From the NCBI RefSeq assembly GCF_021025955.1, contig NZ_JAJNCL010000004.1:124001-188000 (forward strand): a DNA stretch of 64,000 nucleotides, in the 5' to 3' direction. This document shows, in pieces, positions 25,596 to 34,058 of this stretch. The notes beneath the pieces are model-generated. The model saw only the letters and a list, made by a program, of their open reading frames with translations. It was not told the DNA's origin and did not search any database. The translations under genes and the position numbers were made by a program. Numbering within the stretch: the stretch's first letter is position 1; each line of letters starts with the position of its first letter. The stretch comes from Rhodococcus qingshengii (GTDB lineage Bacteria; Actinomycetota; Actinomycetes; Mycobacteriales; Mycobacteriaceae).

Positions 25596-26710
25596 TGCGT
25601 TCGGATCTCGCCGACAAGTTCGGCATCGAATACCCGATCTTCGGATTCACTCCTTCCGAGCACGTCGCGGCCGCCATCAGTCGCGCAGGCGGTCTGGGCG
25701 TTCTCGGTTGCGTCCGGTTCAACGACCCGGAAGAGCTCGAAGCCGCACTGACGTGGATGGACGAGAACACCGACGGTAAGCCGTACGGCGTCGACATCGT
25801 CATGCCGGCCAAGGTGCCGACCGAGGGCGGCGCCGTCGACCTCGACAAGCTGATTCCGGAGGAGCACCGCGCCTTCGTCAACCGCACGCTCGACGAACTG
25901 GGTGTGCCGCCGCTTTCCGACGACGTCGAGCATGCAACCGGCGTACTGGGATGGCTTCACTCGGTGGCGCGGTCACACGTCGATGTTGCTCTGGGACACC
26001 GGATCGCGTTGATTGCGAACGCGCTGGGATCGCCGCCGAAGGACGTCATCGATCAGGCGCACGAGAAGGGCGTGCCGGTAGCAGCGCTGGCCGGCGCCGT
26101 CGAGCATGCACGTCGTCACGTCGAGAACGGTGTCGACATCGTGATCGCGCAGGGCTACGAGGCCGGCGGTCACACCGGCGAGATTGCGTCGATGGTTCTG
26201 GTTCCGGAAATCGTTGATGCACTAGGTGATTCGGCTGCCGTGCTGGCTGCCGGCGGTATCGGCAGCGGCCGTCAGGTGGCTGCTGCACTCGCGCTCGGTG
26301 CGTCCGGAGTGTGGATGGGCTCGTACTGGCTCACCACGTCCGAATACAAACTCGGCAGTGCGTCGGGCGAAGGCCCGTCCGCTATTCAGCGTGCACTGTT
26401 GGGCGCGACGTCGGCCGACACCGTACGTTCGCGCATCTACTCGGGTAAGCCCGCTCGGTTGCTCAAGACCAAGTGGACGGAAGCCTGGTCGAACCCGGGA
26501 GCACCGGCGCCCTTGCCGATGCCGCTGCAGAACCTACTGGTCAGTGATGCTCATCAGAGAATCGCTGCATCGGAGAACCCGGAAGTTGTGGCAATGCCCG
26601 TCGGTCAGATCGTGGGACGGATGAACGAGATCCGCCCGGTCGCCGAGGTCATGGCCGAGCTGGTGTCAGGGTTCGAGGACGCACGAACCCGACTGGATTC
26701 GATGAAGTAG
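25595..26710 (+). CDS. NMO-family flavoprotein coupled to fadD19
   Basis: A 371-residue member of the nitronate-monooxygenase/2-nitropropane-dioxygenase TIM-barrel family. It shows FGIEYPIFGFTPSEHVAAAI at the N-terminus, the flavin motif AQGYEAGGHTGEIASM near residue 190 and VLAAGGIGSGRQVAAALALG near 215. Its ATG overlaps the fadD19 stop (TGATG), so the two form an operon under KstR. It is distinct from IpdC (6497) but in the same superfamily. It may reduce or oxidise a sterol side-chain intermediate; the reaction is not known to me. It ends at a strong hairpin. Confidence 0.85.
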   Translation: MRSDLADKFGIEYPIFGFTPSEHVAAAISRAGGLGVLGCVRFNDPEELEAALTWMDENTDGKPYGVDIVMPAKVPTEGGAVDLDKLIPEEHRAFVNRTLDELGVPPLSDDVEHATGVLGWLHSVARSHVDVALGHRIALIANALGSPPKDVIDQAHEKGVPVAALAGAVEHARRHVENGVDIVIAQGYEAGGHTGEIASMVLVPEIVDALGDSAAVLAAGGIGSGRQVAAALALGASGVWMGSYWLTTSEYKLGSASGEGPSAIQRALLGATSADTVRSRIYSGKPARLLKTKWTEAWSNPGAPAPLPMPLQNLLVSDAHQRIAASENPEVVAMPVGQIVGRMNEIRPVAEVMAELVSGFEDARTRLDSMK

Positions 26711-26723
26711 TAGATGACACGTA

Positions 26724-26760
26724 CGTATGCCCTCGGCCGAGTTTCGGCCGAGGGCATACG
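26724..26760. terminator. Perfect 17-base-arm hairpin after the NMO gene
   Basis: Perfect arms CGTATGCCCTCGGCCGA (26724-26740) and its complement (26744-26760) flank a GTT loop. It is placed between converging genes and likely terminates both. Confidence 0.82.
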
Positions 26761-26765
26761 CCGTT

Positions 26766-26921
26766 TCAGCCGGCGAGGTCGTCCGGTCCGACGCTGTCCG
26801 ACAACCATTCGCCGCGGCTGAGAACACCGTCGTCGCGGCGGCGTGCGATCACGAAAATTACCAGGGCGGCGGCGAGGACAACTGCGAGAACGCGCGAAGG
26901 CGTCAGGTTCGGGTTCTTCAT
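26766..26921 (-). CDS. Small single-pass membrane protein
   Basis: A 51-residue protein with a basic-flanked hydrophobic segment at about residues 9-26 (SRVLAVVLAAALVIFVIA, then RRR) and an acidic C-terminal tail. ATG 26921 is used; upstream in-frame codons exist but encode unlikely sequence. It terminates just before the 26724-26760 hairpin. Composition and position support a real gene, but no function is recognised. Confidence 0.5.
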   Translation of the reverse strand: MKNPNLTPSRVLAVVLAAALVIFVIARRRDDGVLSRGEWLSDSVGPDDLAG

Positions 26922-27059
26922 ACCCGTAATTTTGCCGGAAGAACGGGCGCAATGGTGAGGCAGCGGAGCAAAATCACGGTGTTTCGGAACTGCGGTGCTG
27001 CGAAATTGCTGCGCTTCGGCAGCATGAAGGCCGGCGTTCCGCTCGCGTAGGCCACAGAT

Positions 27060-27239
27060 GTGCACGTTGAGAGTGTGCGCCGCCTCGACTGGGCCCTGGC
27101 AGCGGTGTGCCCGGGATCGGTCCTCCAACTGCATCCACATGCGAGCGTGGTGATCGACGACGCGGCGGCATCACAGTTTCGGCTCACCGAGTTCTACAAG
27201 ACGGTGTCGGCGCACAAACCGCTTGCTCAGCACTACTGA
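27060..27239 (+). CDS. Possible short ORF, 59 residues
   Basis: A frame from GTG 27060 to TGA 27237-27239, closed upstream by TAG at 27048. It encodes a peptide including RRLDWALAAVCPGSVLQLHP and SQFRLTEFYKTVSAHKPLAQ. It has high third-position G/C like real genes here. No domain or clear ribosome site is seen, and it converges with fadD17. It may be a small conserved protein or chance coding potential. Confidence 0.3.
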   Translation: MHVESVRRLDWALAAVCPGSVLQLHPHASVVIDDAAASQFRLTEFYKTVSAHKPLAQHY

Positions 27240-27249
27240 GATATTGGGA

Positions 27250-28881
27250 CTAGACGGGCTCTCGCGTCTTTTCGAGTCCGAGTGCCATTTCGGGAGTGAG
27301 TAATTGGAAGTCGGATTCTCCGCGCCGTCGGATCCACACCGGATCGGAGGTGTTCCAGCGTTCGGCGCTCTGCGTTCGAGTGACCACCTTGAACGTCGCC
27401 GTTCTCGGGAACTCACTGCACACTCGGATCAAGGTCGGCTTCTGCTTCGGCCCGAGTTCCGGCCGGGAATCGATGTATTCGGCGACGGCTACCGGGTCGA
27501 AGTTGTCGACATCGCCGACCGGAATCACCGACGCCATGACGCGGTCGCCGACGTCGCTGTCGGGGACTGCGTACACGGACACCTGCGCGAAGCCCGGGTA
27601 ACCGACCAGGGAGCGTTCGATGGGTGCGGCGCCGATGTTCTCGCCGTCCACTCGCAGCCAACCGGAACTGCGGCCGGCGAAGTAGACGTAGCCGTCGACG
27701 TCGGTGTACGCCAGATCGCCACTCCAATACTGGCCGTTGCGCATTCGCTCGGCGTCGGCTTCCTGGTTCTTGTAGTACCCGGCGAACGTGCCTGGGCCGG
27801 TGACATTGACCAGTTCACCAGTTGCCTCGTCGGCGTTGGTGATCCGGCCGTCGGCGTCGAAGACTGCAGGTGGGCAGGGTGCTCCGGTCTCGGGATCAAG
27901 AATCTTGACGCCGTCCGGGAGCAGTCCGAGGGCACCGGTCCGCGGAACCGGCGCGGCGGAGATCGAAATGCCGCCCTCGGTGGAACCGAATCCGTCGATG
28001 ACGCGGGTGTCGAAACGTCGGACGAAGGTGGCGATGGCGGGAGCCGAACCCTCGTTGCCGTACATGATCTTCAAGGTGTTGTCCCGCTCGTTCGGCACCT
28101 CGGGGGTGGACGCGATGAAGGACAACGGCTTTCCGACGTAGTTGGAGTACGTGATTCCGTACTTGTGAACGTCGGGCAGAAAACCCGAAGCGGAGAACTT
28201 GCGTCGCATGGCAATTCCCGCACGAGCGTGCAGCGCGACCGTCCACGCCGCCATCATGGCGTTGGAATGGAACATGGGCATCGCCATGTAGACGACGTCG
28301 TCGGCGCCGAGCCCGAAACGATCGGCAAGCATGACTCCGGGAGAGGCCAACTTGTGGTGCGTGCACCGAACCGCTTTGGGATCACCGCTTGTTCCGGAAG
28401 TGAAAATGAGCATCAACAGATCGTCGGGCTGCGCCGTCGACGCGTAGGCCGGCGTATCGGCGAAGGGCGCCAACAATTCCGTCCAGGCCGGAAAATCCAC
28501 GTTGATCACCCGGACGTCGCCGAGATCGACGTCGTCGAGTAGATGTGCCTGGTTGTTCTCGGTGAAGATCACCTGGCAGTCGGAGAGCGCAATGTCTCGC
28601 GCCAATGCCGGGCCGCGCCTGGTCGTGTTCAGTCCGGCGGCGACCGAACCCGAGAACGATGCCGCTCCGAGCAGCAGCGAGAACTCGGGGACGTTCTCCA
28701 TCAGAAGTCCGAAATGCCTGGGGCGCGTTCGATCGAGCAGCGTGTCCAGCAGCGCTGCTCGATCGAACGAGCCTTGAACGTGCTCGCGCCAGGAGATGAC
28801 CTGGTCCTCGAAACGGATACCGCGGTCGTCGATCTCGCTGACTCCGAGAAGTAGATCGGAAACAGTGGGGCTCTGACTCAT
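27250..28881 (-). CDS. fadD17: FadD17, steroid side-chain acyl-CoA synthetase
   Basis: A 543-residue ANL-superfamily ligase, orthologous to Rv3506. FadD17 activates steroid acids with a shortened (C5) side chain. Motifs are MLIFTSGTSGDPKAVRCTHH at about residue 160, DGFGSTEGGISISAAP (A5-type), QYWSGDLAYTDVDGYVYFAG and SSGWLRVDGENI. The ATG lies 61 bases after the fadE27 stop, with no obvious ribosome site, and the gene ends the fadE26-fadE27-fadD17 operon driven from the KstR box near 31305. Confidence 0.9.
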   Translation of the reverse strand: MSQSPTVSDLLLGVSEIDDRGIRFEDQVISWREHVQGSFDRAALLDTLLDRTRPRHFGLLMENVPEFSLLLGAASFSGSVAAGLNTTRRGPALARDIALSDCQVIFTENNQAHLLDDVDLGDVRVINVDFPAWTELLAPFADTPAYASTAQPDDLLMLIFTSGTSGDPKAVRCTHHKLASPGVMLADRFGLGADDVVYMAMPMFHSNAMMAAWTVALHARAGIAMRRKFSASGFLPDVHKYGITYSNYVGKPLSFIASTPEVPNERDNTLKIMYGNEGSAPAIATFVRRFDTRVIDGFGSTEGGISISAAPVPRTGALGLLPDGVKILDPETGAPCPPAVFDADGRITNADEATGELVNVTGPGTFAGYYKNQEADAERMRNGQYWSGDLAYTDVDGYVYFAGRSSGWLRVDGENIGAAPIERSLVGYPGFAQVSVYAVPDSDVGDRVMASVIPVGDVDNFDPVAVAEYIDSRPELGPKQKPTLIRVCSEFPRTATFKVVTRTQSAERWNTSDPVWIRRRGESDFQLLTPEMALGLEKTREPV

Positions 28882-28942
28882 AGCTGCATCATCATCGATT
28901 CGTCTCGGACCAGGTCATGGATTTCCACTCGGTGGGACGCAC

Positions 28943-30064
28943 TCAGGCAGGAACTGCGGCAAGTACCTTGCCGAGCGCGCGAAGCTGATCTGTTGCGTTG
29001 CCGAGCAGGAACTCGTGATGCTTGGCCGCGAGGAAGTAGCGGTGAACCGGATGGTCCTCGTCCAGACCTACACCGCCGTGAACGTGAACCGCAGTGTGCC
29101 CAACGCGGTGTCCCGCATCTGCAGCCCAGAACTTGGCCGTCTGTACAGCGCCGTCGGAAGGAAGTCCTTCGCTCAGACGCCACGCGGCAGCCCACAGAGT
29201 CAGACGAACGCCCTTGACGTCGATGTATCCGTCTGCGAGGCGCTGGGCCACGGCCTGGAAACTACCGATCGGACGACCGAACTGCACACGCTCGGTGGCA
29301 TATTCGGCGGTCAGCTTCAACGCTTGATCGAGCACCCCGTACTGGTAGGCGCTCGAACCGAGCTGAATTCGCTCGACGATCCACGCCGCGATGTCCGATC
29401 CCTGGGCAACCGAGCCGAGAACACGATCGGCCGGGATCTGCACCGATTCGAATTCGACGAGACCCGCACTCGAGAAGTCTGTGGTCGATTGCCTGGTAAT
29501 GCTCACGCCCGCGTCCGACGGTTCGACGAGGAAGACCGCGACACCGTCCTCGGTGATGGCGGGGACGAGGAACAGATCTGCGAGCGGCGCACTGTCGACG
29601 GTGATCTTCGCGCCGTCGATGCGCCAACCGTCGGCGGTCTTCTCGGCACGCGTGACGGGGTGGGCCGGGTCGTCGTTGTATTCCTCGGCGAGGGCCGCGG
29701 TGAGTATCTTCTCGCCGGCGGCGGCAGCGCTCGCCCATTCGTCTCGCTGTTGGTCCGAGCCGAATTCCGCTATCGCTGCGGCGGATCCGACGATGGACGT
29801 CAAGAACGGAACGGCTGCAACACCGCGTCCGAGTTCGGCCAGGATGCTGCACTGCTCGAGGACACCGAATCCGTCTCCGCCGACCGACTCCGGAAGGGCC
29901 GCACCGAGGACGCCGGCCGAGGCCAGAGCGTTCCACAAGATGGCGTCGAAGCGGTCTTCCGCGGCGTCGAGTTCACGAAGGCGATCGTTGGTGACCAGTT
30001 CGGTGACGACGGATCGTGTCAGGCCGGACAGGTCCTGCTGGGCCTCGGTAAGGGTGAATTCCAT
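28943..30064 (-). CDS. fadE27: FadE27 (ChsE5), acyl-CoA dehydrogenase subunit
   Basis: A 373-residue acyl-CoA dehydrogenase, orthologous to Rv3505. FadE26 and FadE27 form an alpha2beta2 enzyme (ChsE4-ChsE5) that desaturates the full-length steroid side-chain CoA. Features are EFTLTEAQQDLSGLTRSVV at the N-terminus, SVGGDGFGVLEQCSILAELG, and the C-terminal QTAKFWAADAGHRVGHTAVH with VHGGVGLDEDHPVHRYFLAA. In such heteromers only one subunit carries the catalytic base, and FadE27 is the shorter partner. It starts 12 bases after the fadE26 stop with AAGGA upstream. Confidence 0.9.
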   Translation of the reverse strand: MEFTLTEAQQDLSGLTRSVVTELVTNDRLRELDAAEDRFDAILWNALASAGVLGAALPESVGGDGFGVLEQCSILAELGRGVAAVPFLTSIVGSAAAIAEFGSDQQRDEWASAAAAGEKILTAALAEEYNDDPAHPVTRAEKTADGWRIDGAKITVDSAPLADLFLVPAITEDGVAVFLVEPSDAGVSITRQSTTDFSSAGLVEFESVQIPADRVLGSVAQGSDIAAWIVERIQLGSSAYQYGVLDQALKLTAEYATERVQFGRPIGSFQAVAQRLADGYIDVKGVRLTLWAAAWRLSEGLPSDGAVQTAKFWAADAGHRVGHTAVHVHGGVGLDEDHPVHRYFLAAKHHEFLLGNATDQLRALGKVLAAVPA

Positions 30065-30076
30065 GATCGTGGGTCC

Positions 30077-31258
30077 TTATCGCTTCGATGCGGGAAGCCG
30101 CAGAGCTGTCATTCCGATGATGTCGCGTTGCACTTCGTTGGTACCGCCGCCGAACGTCAGGATCAGCGAAGAACGATGCATACGTTCGATGCGGCCGCGC
30201 AGAAGAGCGCCGGGGGAGTTCTGCCTGATCGTGGCAGAAGATCCGAGGATCTCCATCAGCAAGCGGTAAGCCTCGGTGGCGAATTCGGTACCGAATACCT
30301 TGTTTGCCGAAGCAGCTTCGGGTCCGGGCGCGTGATCGGTTGCCGAGGCGATTTCCCAGTTCATCAACTTCAGGTACTCGGCCTTGGCGTGCACACGCGC
30401 CAGATTGATCTGCACCCATTCCTGGTCGATCATGCGTCGGCCGTCGGGCAGTTTGGTGTTCTGTGCCCACTCGCGGACCTCGCGCTGCGCGGTGAGAATC
30501 GGTCCGGCCGAGGTGAGCGCAACGCGCTCGTGGTTGAGCTGATTGGTGATCAGTGCCCAGCCGCCGTGTTCCTGACCCACAATCGACGACGCCGGGACGC
30601 GTACATCCTGGTAGTAGGTGGCGCTGGTGTCGGGACCGGCCATGGTGTGAACCGGGGTGTAGGAGAAGCCTTCTGCCGTGGTGGGGACGATCAGCATGCT
30701 GATTCCCTTGTGCTTCTTGGCTTCCGGATCGGTTCGGCACGCCAACCACACGTAGTCGGCGTACTGGATCAGGCTGGTCCACATCTTCTGCCCGTTGACG
30801 ACGTAATCGTCGCCGTCGCGGACGGCCGACGTGCGCAGCGACGCCAGGTCGGTACCGGCCTCGGGCTCGGAGTACCCGATCGCGAAGTGCAGCTCACCTC
30901 GGGAGATCTTGGGCAGGAAAAACGCCTTCTGCTCGTCCGTGCCGAAATGCATGATTGTGGGCGCTACGGAGTTGATCGTCAGGAACGGCACGGGCGCCCC
31001 GGCGATGGCAGCTTCGTCGGTGAAGATCAGCTGGTCCATCGCGGAGCGTTCCTGTCCGCCGTACTCTTTCGGCCAACCCAGGGTGAGCCAGCCGTCCTGG
31101 CCCATCTGCGCGACGACTTCGCGGTACACATTGCCTTCGCCGTACTCACCCGTCGTGGCGGCGAGTGCTTCACGCCGTTCGGGAGTCATGAGTTGTGCGA
31201 AGTAGGCACGCAACTCCTCCTGGAGCTGTTGCTGCTCAGGGGTGTAGGTGATGTGCAT
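30077..31258 (-). CDS. fadE26: FadE26 (ChsE4), acyl-CoA dehydrogenase subunit
   Basis: A 393-residue acyl-CoA dehydrogenase, orthologous to Rv3504 (400 residues). Blocks are FAIGYSEPEAGTDLASLRTS (FAD and substrate region, about residue 125), DDYVVNGQKMWTSLIQYADY and TYYQDVRVPASSIVGQEHGG. The C-terminal EILGSSATIRQNSPGALLRG and LTFGGGTNEVQRDIIG are also present. It is the first gene of the leftward fadE26-fadE27-fadD17 operon. A slightly divergent KstR box lies about 50 bases upstream, with a separate, better box for the divergent fdxD. Confidence 0.9.
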   Translation of the reverse strand: MHITYTPEQQQLQEELRAYFAQLMTPERREALAATTGEYGEGNVYREVVAQMGQDGWLTLGWPKEYGGQERSAMDQLIFTDEAAIAGAPVPFLTINSVAPTIMHFGTDEQKAFFLPKISRGELHFAIGYSEPEAGTDLASLRTSAVRDGDDYVVNGQKMWTSLIQYADYVWLACRTDPEAKKHKGISMLIVPTTAEGFSYTPVHTMAGPDTSATYYQDVRVPASSIVGQEHGGWALITNQLNHERVALTSAGPILTAQREVREWAQNTKLPDGRRMIDQEWVQINLARVHAKAEYLKLMNWEIASATDHAPGPEAASANKVFGTEFATEAYRLLMEILGSSATIRQNSPGALLRGRIERMHRSSLILTFGGGTNEVQRDIIGMTALRLPASKR

Positions 31259-31304
31259 GGTTACCTCTCCATAGAGATACGAATCAAAGCGTCAACCATT
31301 CGAT

Positions 31305-31318
31305 TGACACGGGTTCTA
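31305..31318 (-). promoter_or_regulatory. KstR-like box of the fadE26 operon
   Basis: TGACACGGGTTCTA differs from TnnAACnnGTTnnA at one defined position (A to C in the left half). On the minus strand, TTGTCG lies 16 bases upstream of TAGAAC inside the box, a possible but weak promoter. Confidence 0.6.
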
Positions 31319-31413
31319 TCGATGCGTACATCGGCGACAAGGGGCGCCTTCGCTGTGTCCAGCGGATCGTTCGACGTCCGTTCTCGGGACTTTTTCGAAT
31401 CATTGCACACGAC

Positions 31414-31427
31414 TGAAACAGGTTCTA
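31414..31427 (+). promoter_or_regulatory. KstR box inside the fdxD promoter
   Basis: TGAAACAGGTTCTA is a perfect match to TnnAACnnGTTnnA. It lies between TTGCAC (31403-31408) and TAGTGT (31426-31431), 17 bases apart, and its final TA forms the start of the -10, as at hsd4A and fadD19. Confidence 0.85.
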
Positions 31428-31523
31428 GTGTTATCGCCAGGAACGGTGTGCGGCACAGCCCTGCGGCACTCGTTTCGTATCCGTGTTCGTGCCAGTAGTT
31501 GTGAGTAGAGAAGAGGAATCGCC

Positions 31524-31715
31524 ATGGAGGTCAGGGTTGATCTGGACCGTTGCGAGGCAAACGGTGTGTGCGTCGGGATCGCCCCCGATATTTTCGACCT
31601 CGACGACAACGAGGAGCTCGTGATCAGTTCCGTACGTCCGCCGGAGGATCGCTGGGAAGATGTCCGTTCCGCGATCGCTCAGTGCCCGCGTGCGGCGCTG
31701 ACCGAACATCCGTGA
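31524..31715 (+). CDS. fdxD: FdxD, 3Fe-4S-type ferredoxin
   Basis: A 63-residue ferredoxin, orthologous to Rv3503c. The cluster ligands are Cys10, Cys16 and Cys54 (CEANGVC and AQCPRAAL), the pattern of single 3Fe-4S ferredoxins that serve cytochromes P450. It probably donates electrons to CYP125 or another sterol oxygenase. GAGAAGAGGAA precedes the ATG. It lies between the divergent fadE26 and the downstream hsd4A, each of which has its own KstR box. Confidence 0.9.
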   Translation: MEVRVDLDRCEANGVCVGIAPDIFDLDDNEELVISSVRPPEDRWEDVRSAIAQCPRAALTEHP

Positions 31716-31732
31716 CGATGGTTGCCCAAAAC

Positions 31733-31746
31733 AAGAACACGTTCTA
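31733..31746 (+). promoter_or_regulatory. KstR box inside the hsd4A promoter
   Basis: AAGAACACGTTCTA matches the KstR motif except for the first base. TTGCCC (31722-31727) and TAAAGT (31745-31750) flank it with a 17-base spacing, the same geometry as at fdxD and fadD19. Confidence 0.8.
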
Positions 31747-31824
31747 AAGTTGCGAACTCGTGGGTCACGGCAATCGAGCCGGGTAACTCGACACACGACC
31801 GCAAAGAACCGGGAGAGCGCTTCG

Positions 31825-32742
31825 ATGAATGCTGTGAACAGCCCAGAAACCAGTCTCGAAGGCAAGGTCGCCATCGTGACCGGTGCCGGATCGGGGCTCG
31901 GAAAGTTCGAGGCCATCGGTCTGGCGAAGGCCGGTGCGTCGTTGGTCGTCAACGATCTGGCCCCGAACGAGGCCGTCGAAGCAACACTCGAGGAGATCCG
32001 GGGCCTCGGCGCCAAGGTCGAATTCGTGGCAGGCAACGTCGGTGAGCGTTCTACTGCCGACGCACTGATGGAAGCAGCGCAGGGGCAGTTCGGCAGTGTC
32101 GACATCGTCGTCAACAATGCCGGCGTCGTGCGTGACCGGATGCTGTTCAACATGTCCGACGAAGACTGGGATCTGGTACTCGAGGTTCACCTTCGAGGCC
32201 ATTTCCTCTTGTGCCGCAACGCCGCTGCCTACTGGCGGGCGAAATCGAAGGAAGCCGGTGCGCCGGTGTACGGGCGCATCGTCAACACCTCTTCGGAGGC
32301 GGGCCTCCTCGGACCGGAAGGGCAGCCCAACTACGGCGCTGCAAAAGCCGGAATCACGGCGCTGACGTTGTCGGCCGCACGTGGGCTCTCGCGCTACGGC
32401 GTTCGTGCCAACGCGATCTGCCCGCGGGCGAGGACGTCGATGACCGAAGGCGTGTTCGGTGACGCACCGACCGACGGTATCGATCCGCTCTCACCCGAGC
32501 ACGTGGCGTCGCTCGTTTCGTACCTGGCATCACCGGCGGCCGACGCCGTCAACGGTCAGGTATTCGTGGTGTACGGCCCGATGGTTGCGCTGATGGCGGC
32601 GCCCGTCGTCGAGCAGAGGTTCGACGCAGACGGCGATTCCTGGTCTCCGGAAGCGCTGTCCGCGGTGATGGGTGACTACTTCGCAGGCCGTGACCCGGCA
32701 AAGATGTTCTCGGCGTCAGCGGCCCTGCGAGCGCTGGGCTGA
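31825..32742 (+). CDS. hsd4A: Hsd4A, short-chain dehydrogenase of sterol side-chain oxidation
   Basis: A 305-residue SDR, orthologous to Rv3502c. Hsd4A oxidises the hydroxylated steroid side-chain CoA formed by hydration. The cofactor motif TGAGSGLG is near residue 18; NNAG, the catalytic Ser region NTSSEAGLLGPEG and YGAAK follow. ATG 31825 is chosen because GGGAG lies upstream and the in-frame extension from 31750 would begin at the promoter. A long stretch with a KstR-controlled promoter separates it from mce4. The C-terminal tail FSASAALRALG is typical of this subfamily. Confidence 0.88.
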   Translation: MNAVNSPETSLEGKVAIVTGAGSGLGKFEAIGLAKAGASLVVNDLAPNEAVEATLEEIRGLGAKVEFVAGNVGERSTADALMEAAQGQFGSVDIVVNNAGVVRDRMLFNMSDEDWDLVLEVHLRGHFLLCRNAAAYWRAKSKEAGAPVYGRIVNTSSEAGLLGPEGQPNYGAAKAGITALTLSAARGLSRYGVRANAICPRARTSMTEGVFGDAPTDGIDPLSPEHVASLVSYLASPAADAVNGQVFVVYGPMVALMAAPVVEQRFDADGDSWSPEALSAVMGDYFAGRDPAKMFSASAALRALG

Positions 32743-33229
32743 TTGGCGCGTGCGACACGTAGGACCGTTGTTCACACTTAGGCGGGTCTACGTGTCCACT
32801 TCCTGGTAGAAATAGCGTGTTCACGAGTCGGTGAGCGCGGTAATCCGCCTGCGTTCTGTAAAGAGACCAACGGTCTCGAAAAAACTGGACTGTGTTCCAA
32901 TTTTGCATTCCTGTGAATGATGCGATATTCGATCGACGTGCCCGGACAAGGCTGTCGCGATAATGGGTCTCGATCCGACACTGAGAAGCGCTGATCATTC
33001 AAAAGTATTAACTTCCAGGATATTTCGGCGAAAATTCCACCGAAAAGGGATGCTTCCCATGGTCCGAATACTCGGGTTTCGGATCGGCGCCCTGAGGCTA
33101 CTTCTTAGAGTTGGACACTTGTTTTTGACAGGTGAACACGTTCTAGTTAATATGACCTGAGTCACAAGCTGTCGGGGGCTGGACTATGAGAACAGACAGT
33201 ACTGCGGCAACCAAGGACGAGGAGGGCGA
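32743..33229. promoter_or_regulatory. Untranslated region carrying the mce4 promoter
   Basis: These 487 bases hold no convincing gene. Near the left end, GACACGTAG (32754-32762) and CTACGTGTC (32788-32796) form a hairpin that could end hsd4A transcripts. The middle part (32860-33110) is comparatively AT-rich with no recognised element. The right end carries the mce4 promoter and KstR box, then a roughly 75-base leader to yrbE4A. Confidence 0.6.
33125..33153 (+). promoter_or_regulatory. mce4 promoter with KstR box in the spacer
   Basis: TTGACA (33125-33130) and TAATAT (33148-33153) are 17 bases apart, close to a consensus housekeeping promoter. The KstR box GTGAACACGTTCTA (33132-33145; one mismatch at the first base) fills the spacer, so repressor binding would exclude polymerase. 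Transcription should begin near 33160. Confidence 0.85.
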
Positions 33230-33994
33230 ATGGTAGACCTCGTCGAGGTGCCATTACGAGCGGTCGGTGGCTTCTTTCAGATGTCCGCCCAAACCTTGAG
33301 GGCAGTCTTCTCCCGCCCCTTCCAGCGGCAAGAGTTCATCGATCAGGCCTGGTTCGTGGCCCGAGTCTCGATGGTGCCGACGGTGCTGGTCGCAATCCCG
33401 TTCACGGTGCTGGTCAGCTTCACCATCAACATTCTCTTGCGCGAGATCGGTGCAGCCGACCTCAGTGGTGCCGGAGCTGCCCTCGGCACCGTCACGCAGG
33501 TCGGCCCCATCGTCACCGTGCTGATCGTCGCTGGCGCCGGCGCAACCGCCATCTGCGCGGATCTTTCGGCCCGAACCATCCGCGAAGAGATCGACGCCAT
33601 GAAGGTGCTCGGGATCAATCCCATCCACCGGTTGGTCGTTCCCCGGGTGCTCGCGTCGACGGGTGTGGCGCTGCTCCTCAACGGACTGGTCTGCACCATC
33701 GGCATCCTCGGTGGTTTCGTCTTCTCCGTGTTCATCCAGGACGTGAACCCCGGCGCCTTCGTCAACGGCATCACACTGCTCACCGGATTCGGTGAGCTCA
33801 TGCTCTCCATGGTCAAAGCAGGGCTGTTCGGCATGATCGCCGGCCTGGTTGCGGCCTACCTCGGACTCAACGTCAAAGGCGGCGCCAAGAGCGTCGGTGA
33901 CGCGGTCAACCAGACTGTCGTGTTCGCGTTCATGGCGCTCTTCGTCGTCAACGTGCTCATCACGACCATCGGAATCAAGTTGACGGCCGGATGA
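33230..33994 (+). CDS. yrbE4A: YrbE4A, permease subunit of the Mce4 sterol importer
   Basis: A 254-residue MlaE-family membrane protein, orthologous to Rv3501c. With YrbE4B it forms the inner-membrane channel of the Mce4 cholesterol import system, which is energised by the MceG ATPase encoded elsewhere. About five to six hydrophobic segments are seen. The conserved loop TAICADLSARTIREEIDAMK with VLGINPIHRLVVPR is near residue 105. The ATG is preceded by GGAGGGCG. It is the first gene of the ten-gene mce4 operon ending at 43431. Confidence 0.92.
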   Translation: MVDLVEVPLRAVGGFFQMSAQTLRAVFSRPFQRQEFIDQAWFVARVSMVPTVLVAIPFTVLVSFTINILLREIGAADLSGAGAALGTVTQVGPIVTVLIVAGAGATAICADLSARTIREEIDAMKVLGINPIHRLVVPRVLASTGVALLLNGLVCTIGILGGFVFSVFIQDVNPGAFVNGITLLTGFGELMLSMVKAGLFGMIAGLVAAYLGLNVKGGAKSVGDAVNQTVVFAFMALFVVNVLITTIGIKLTAG

Positions 33995-34058
33995 GGCCCA
34001 CGGCAGTCGGAGAGATCGAAGTGGACAGAACGACAAACGACGGACGGGAGGAGATCTG

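Noticed and set aside
29015-31498. Open frame of 827 codons on the + strand
   Set aside because: It lies antisense to fadE26 and fadE27, whose minus-strand products are complete acyl-CoA dehydrogenases.
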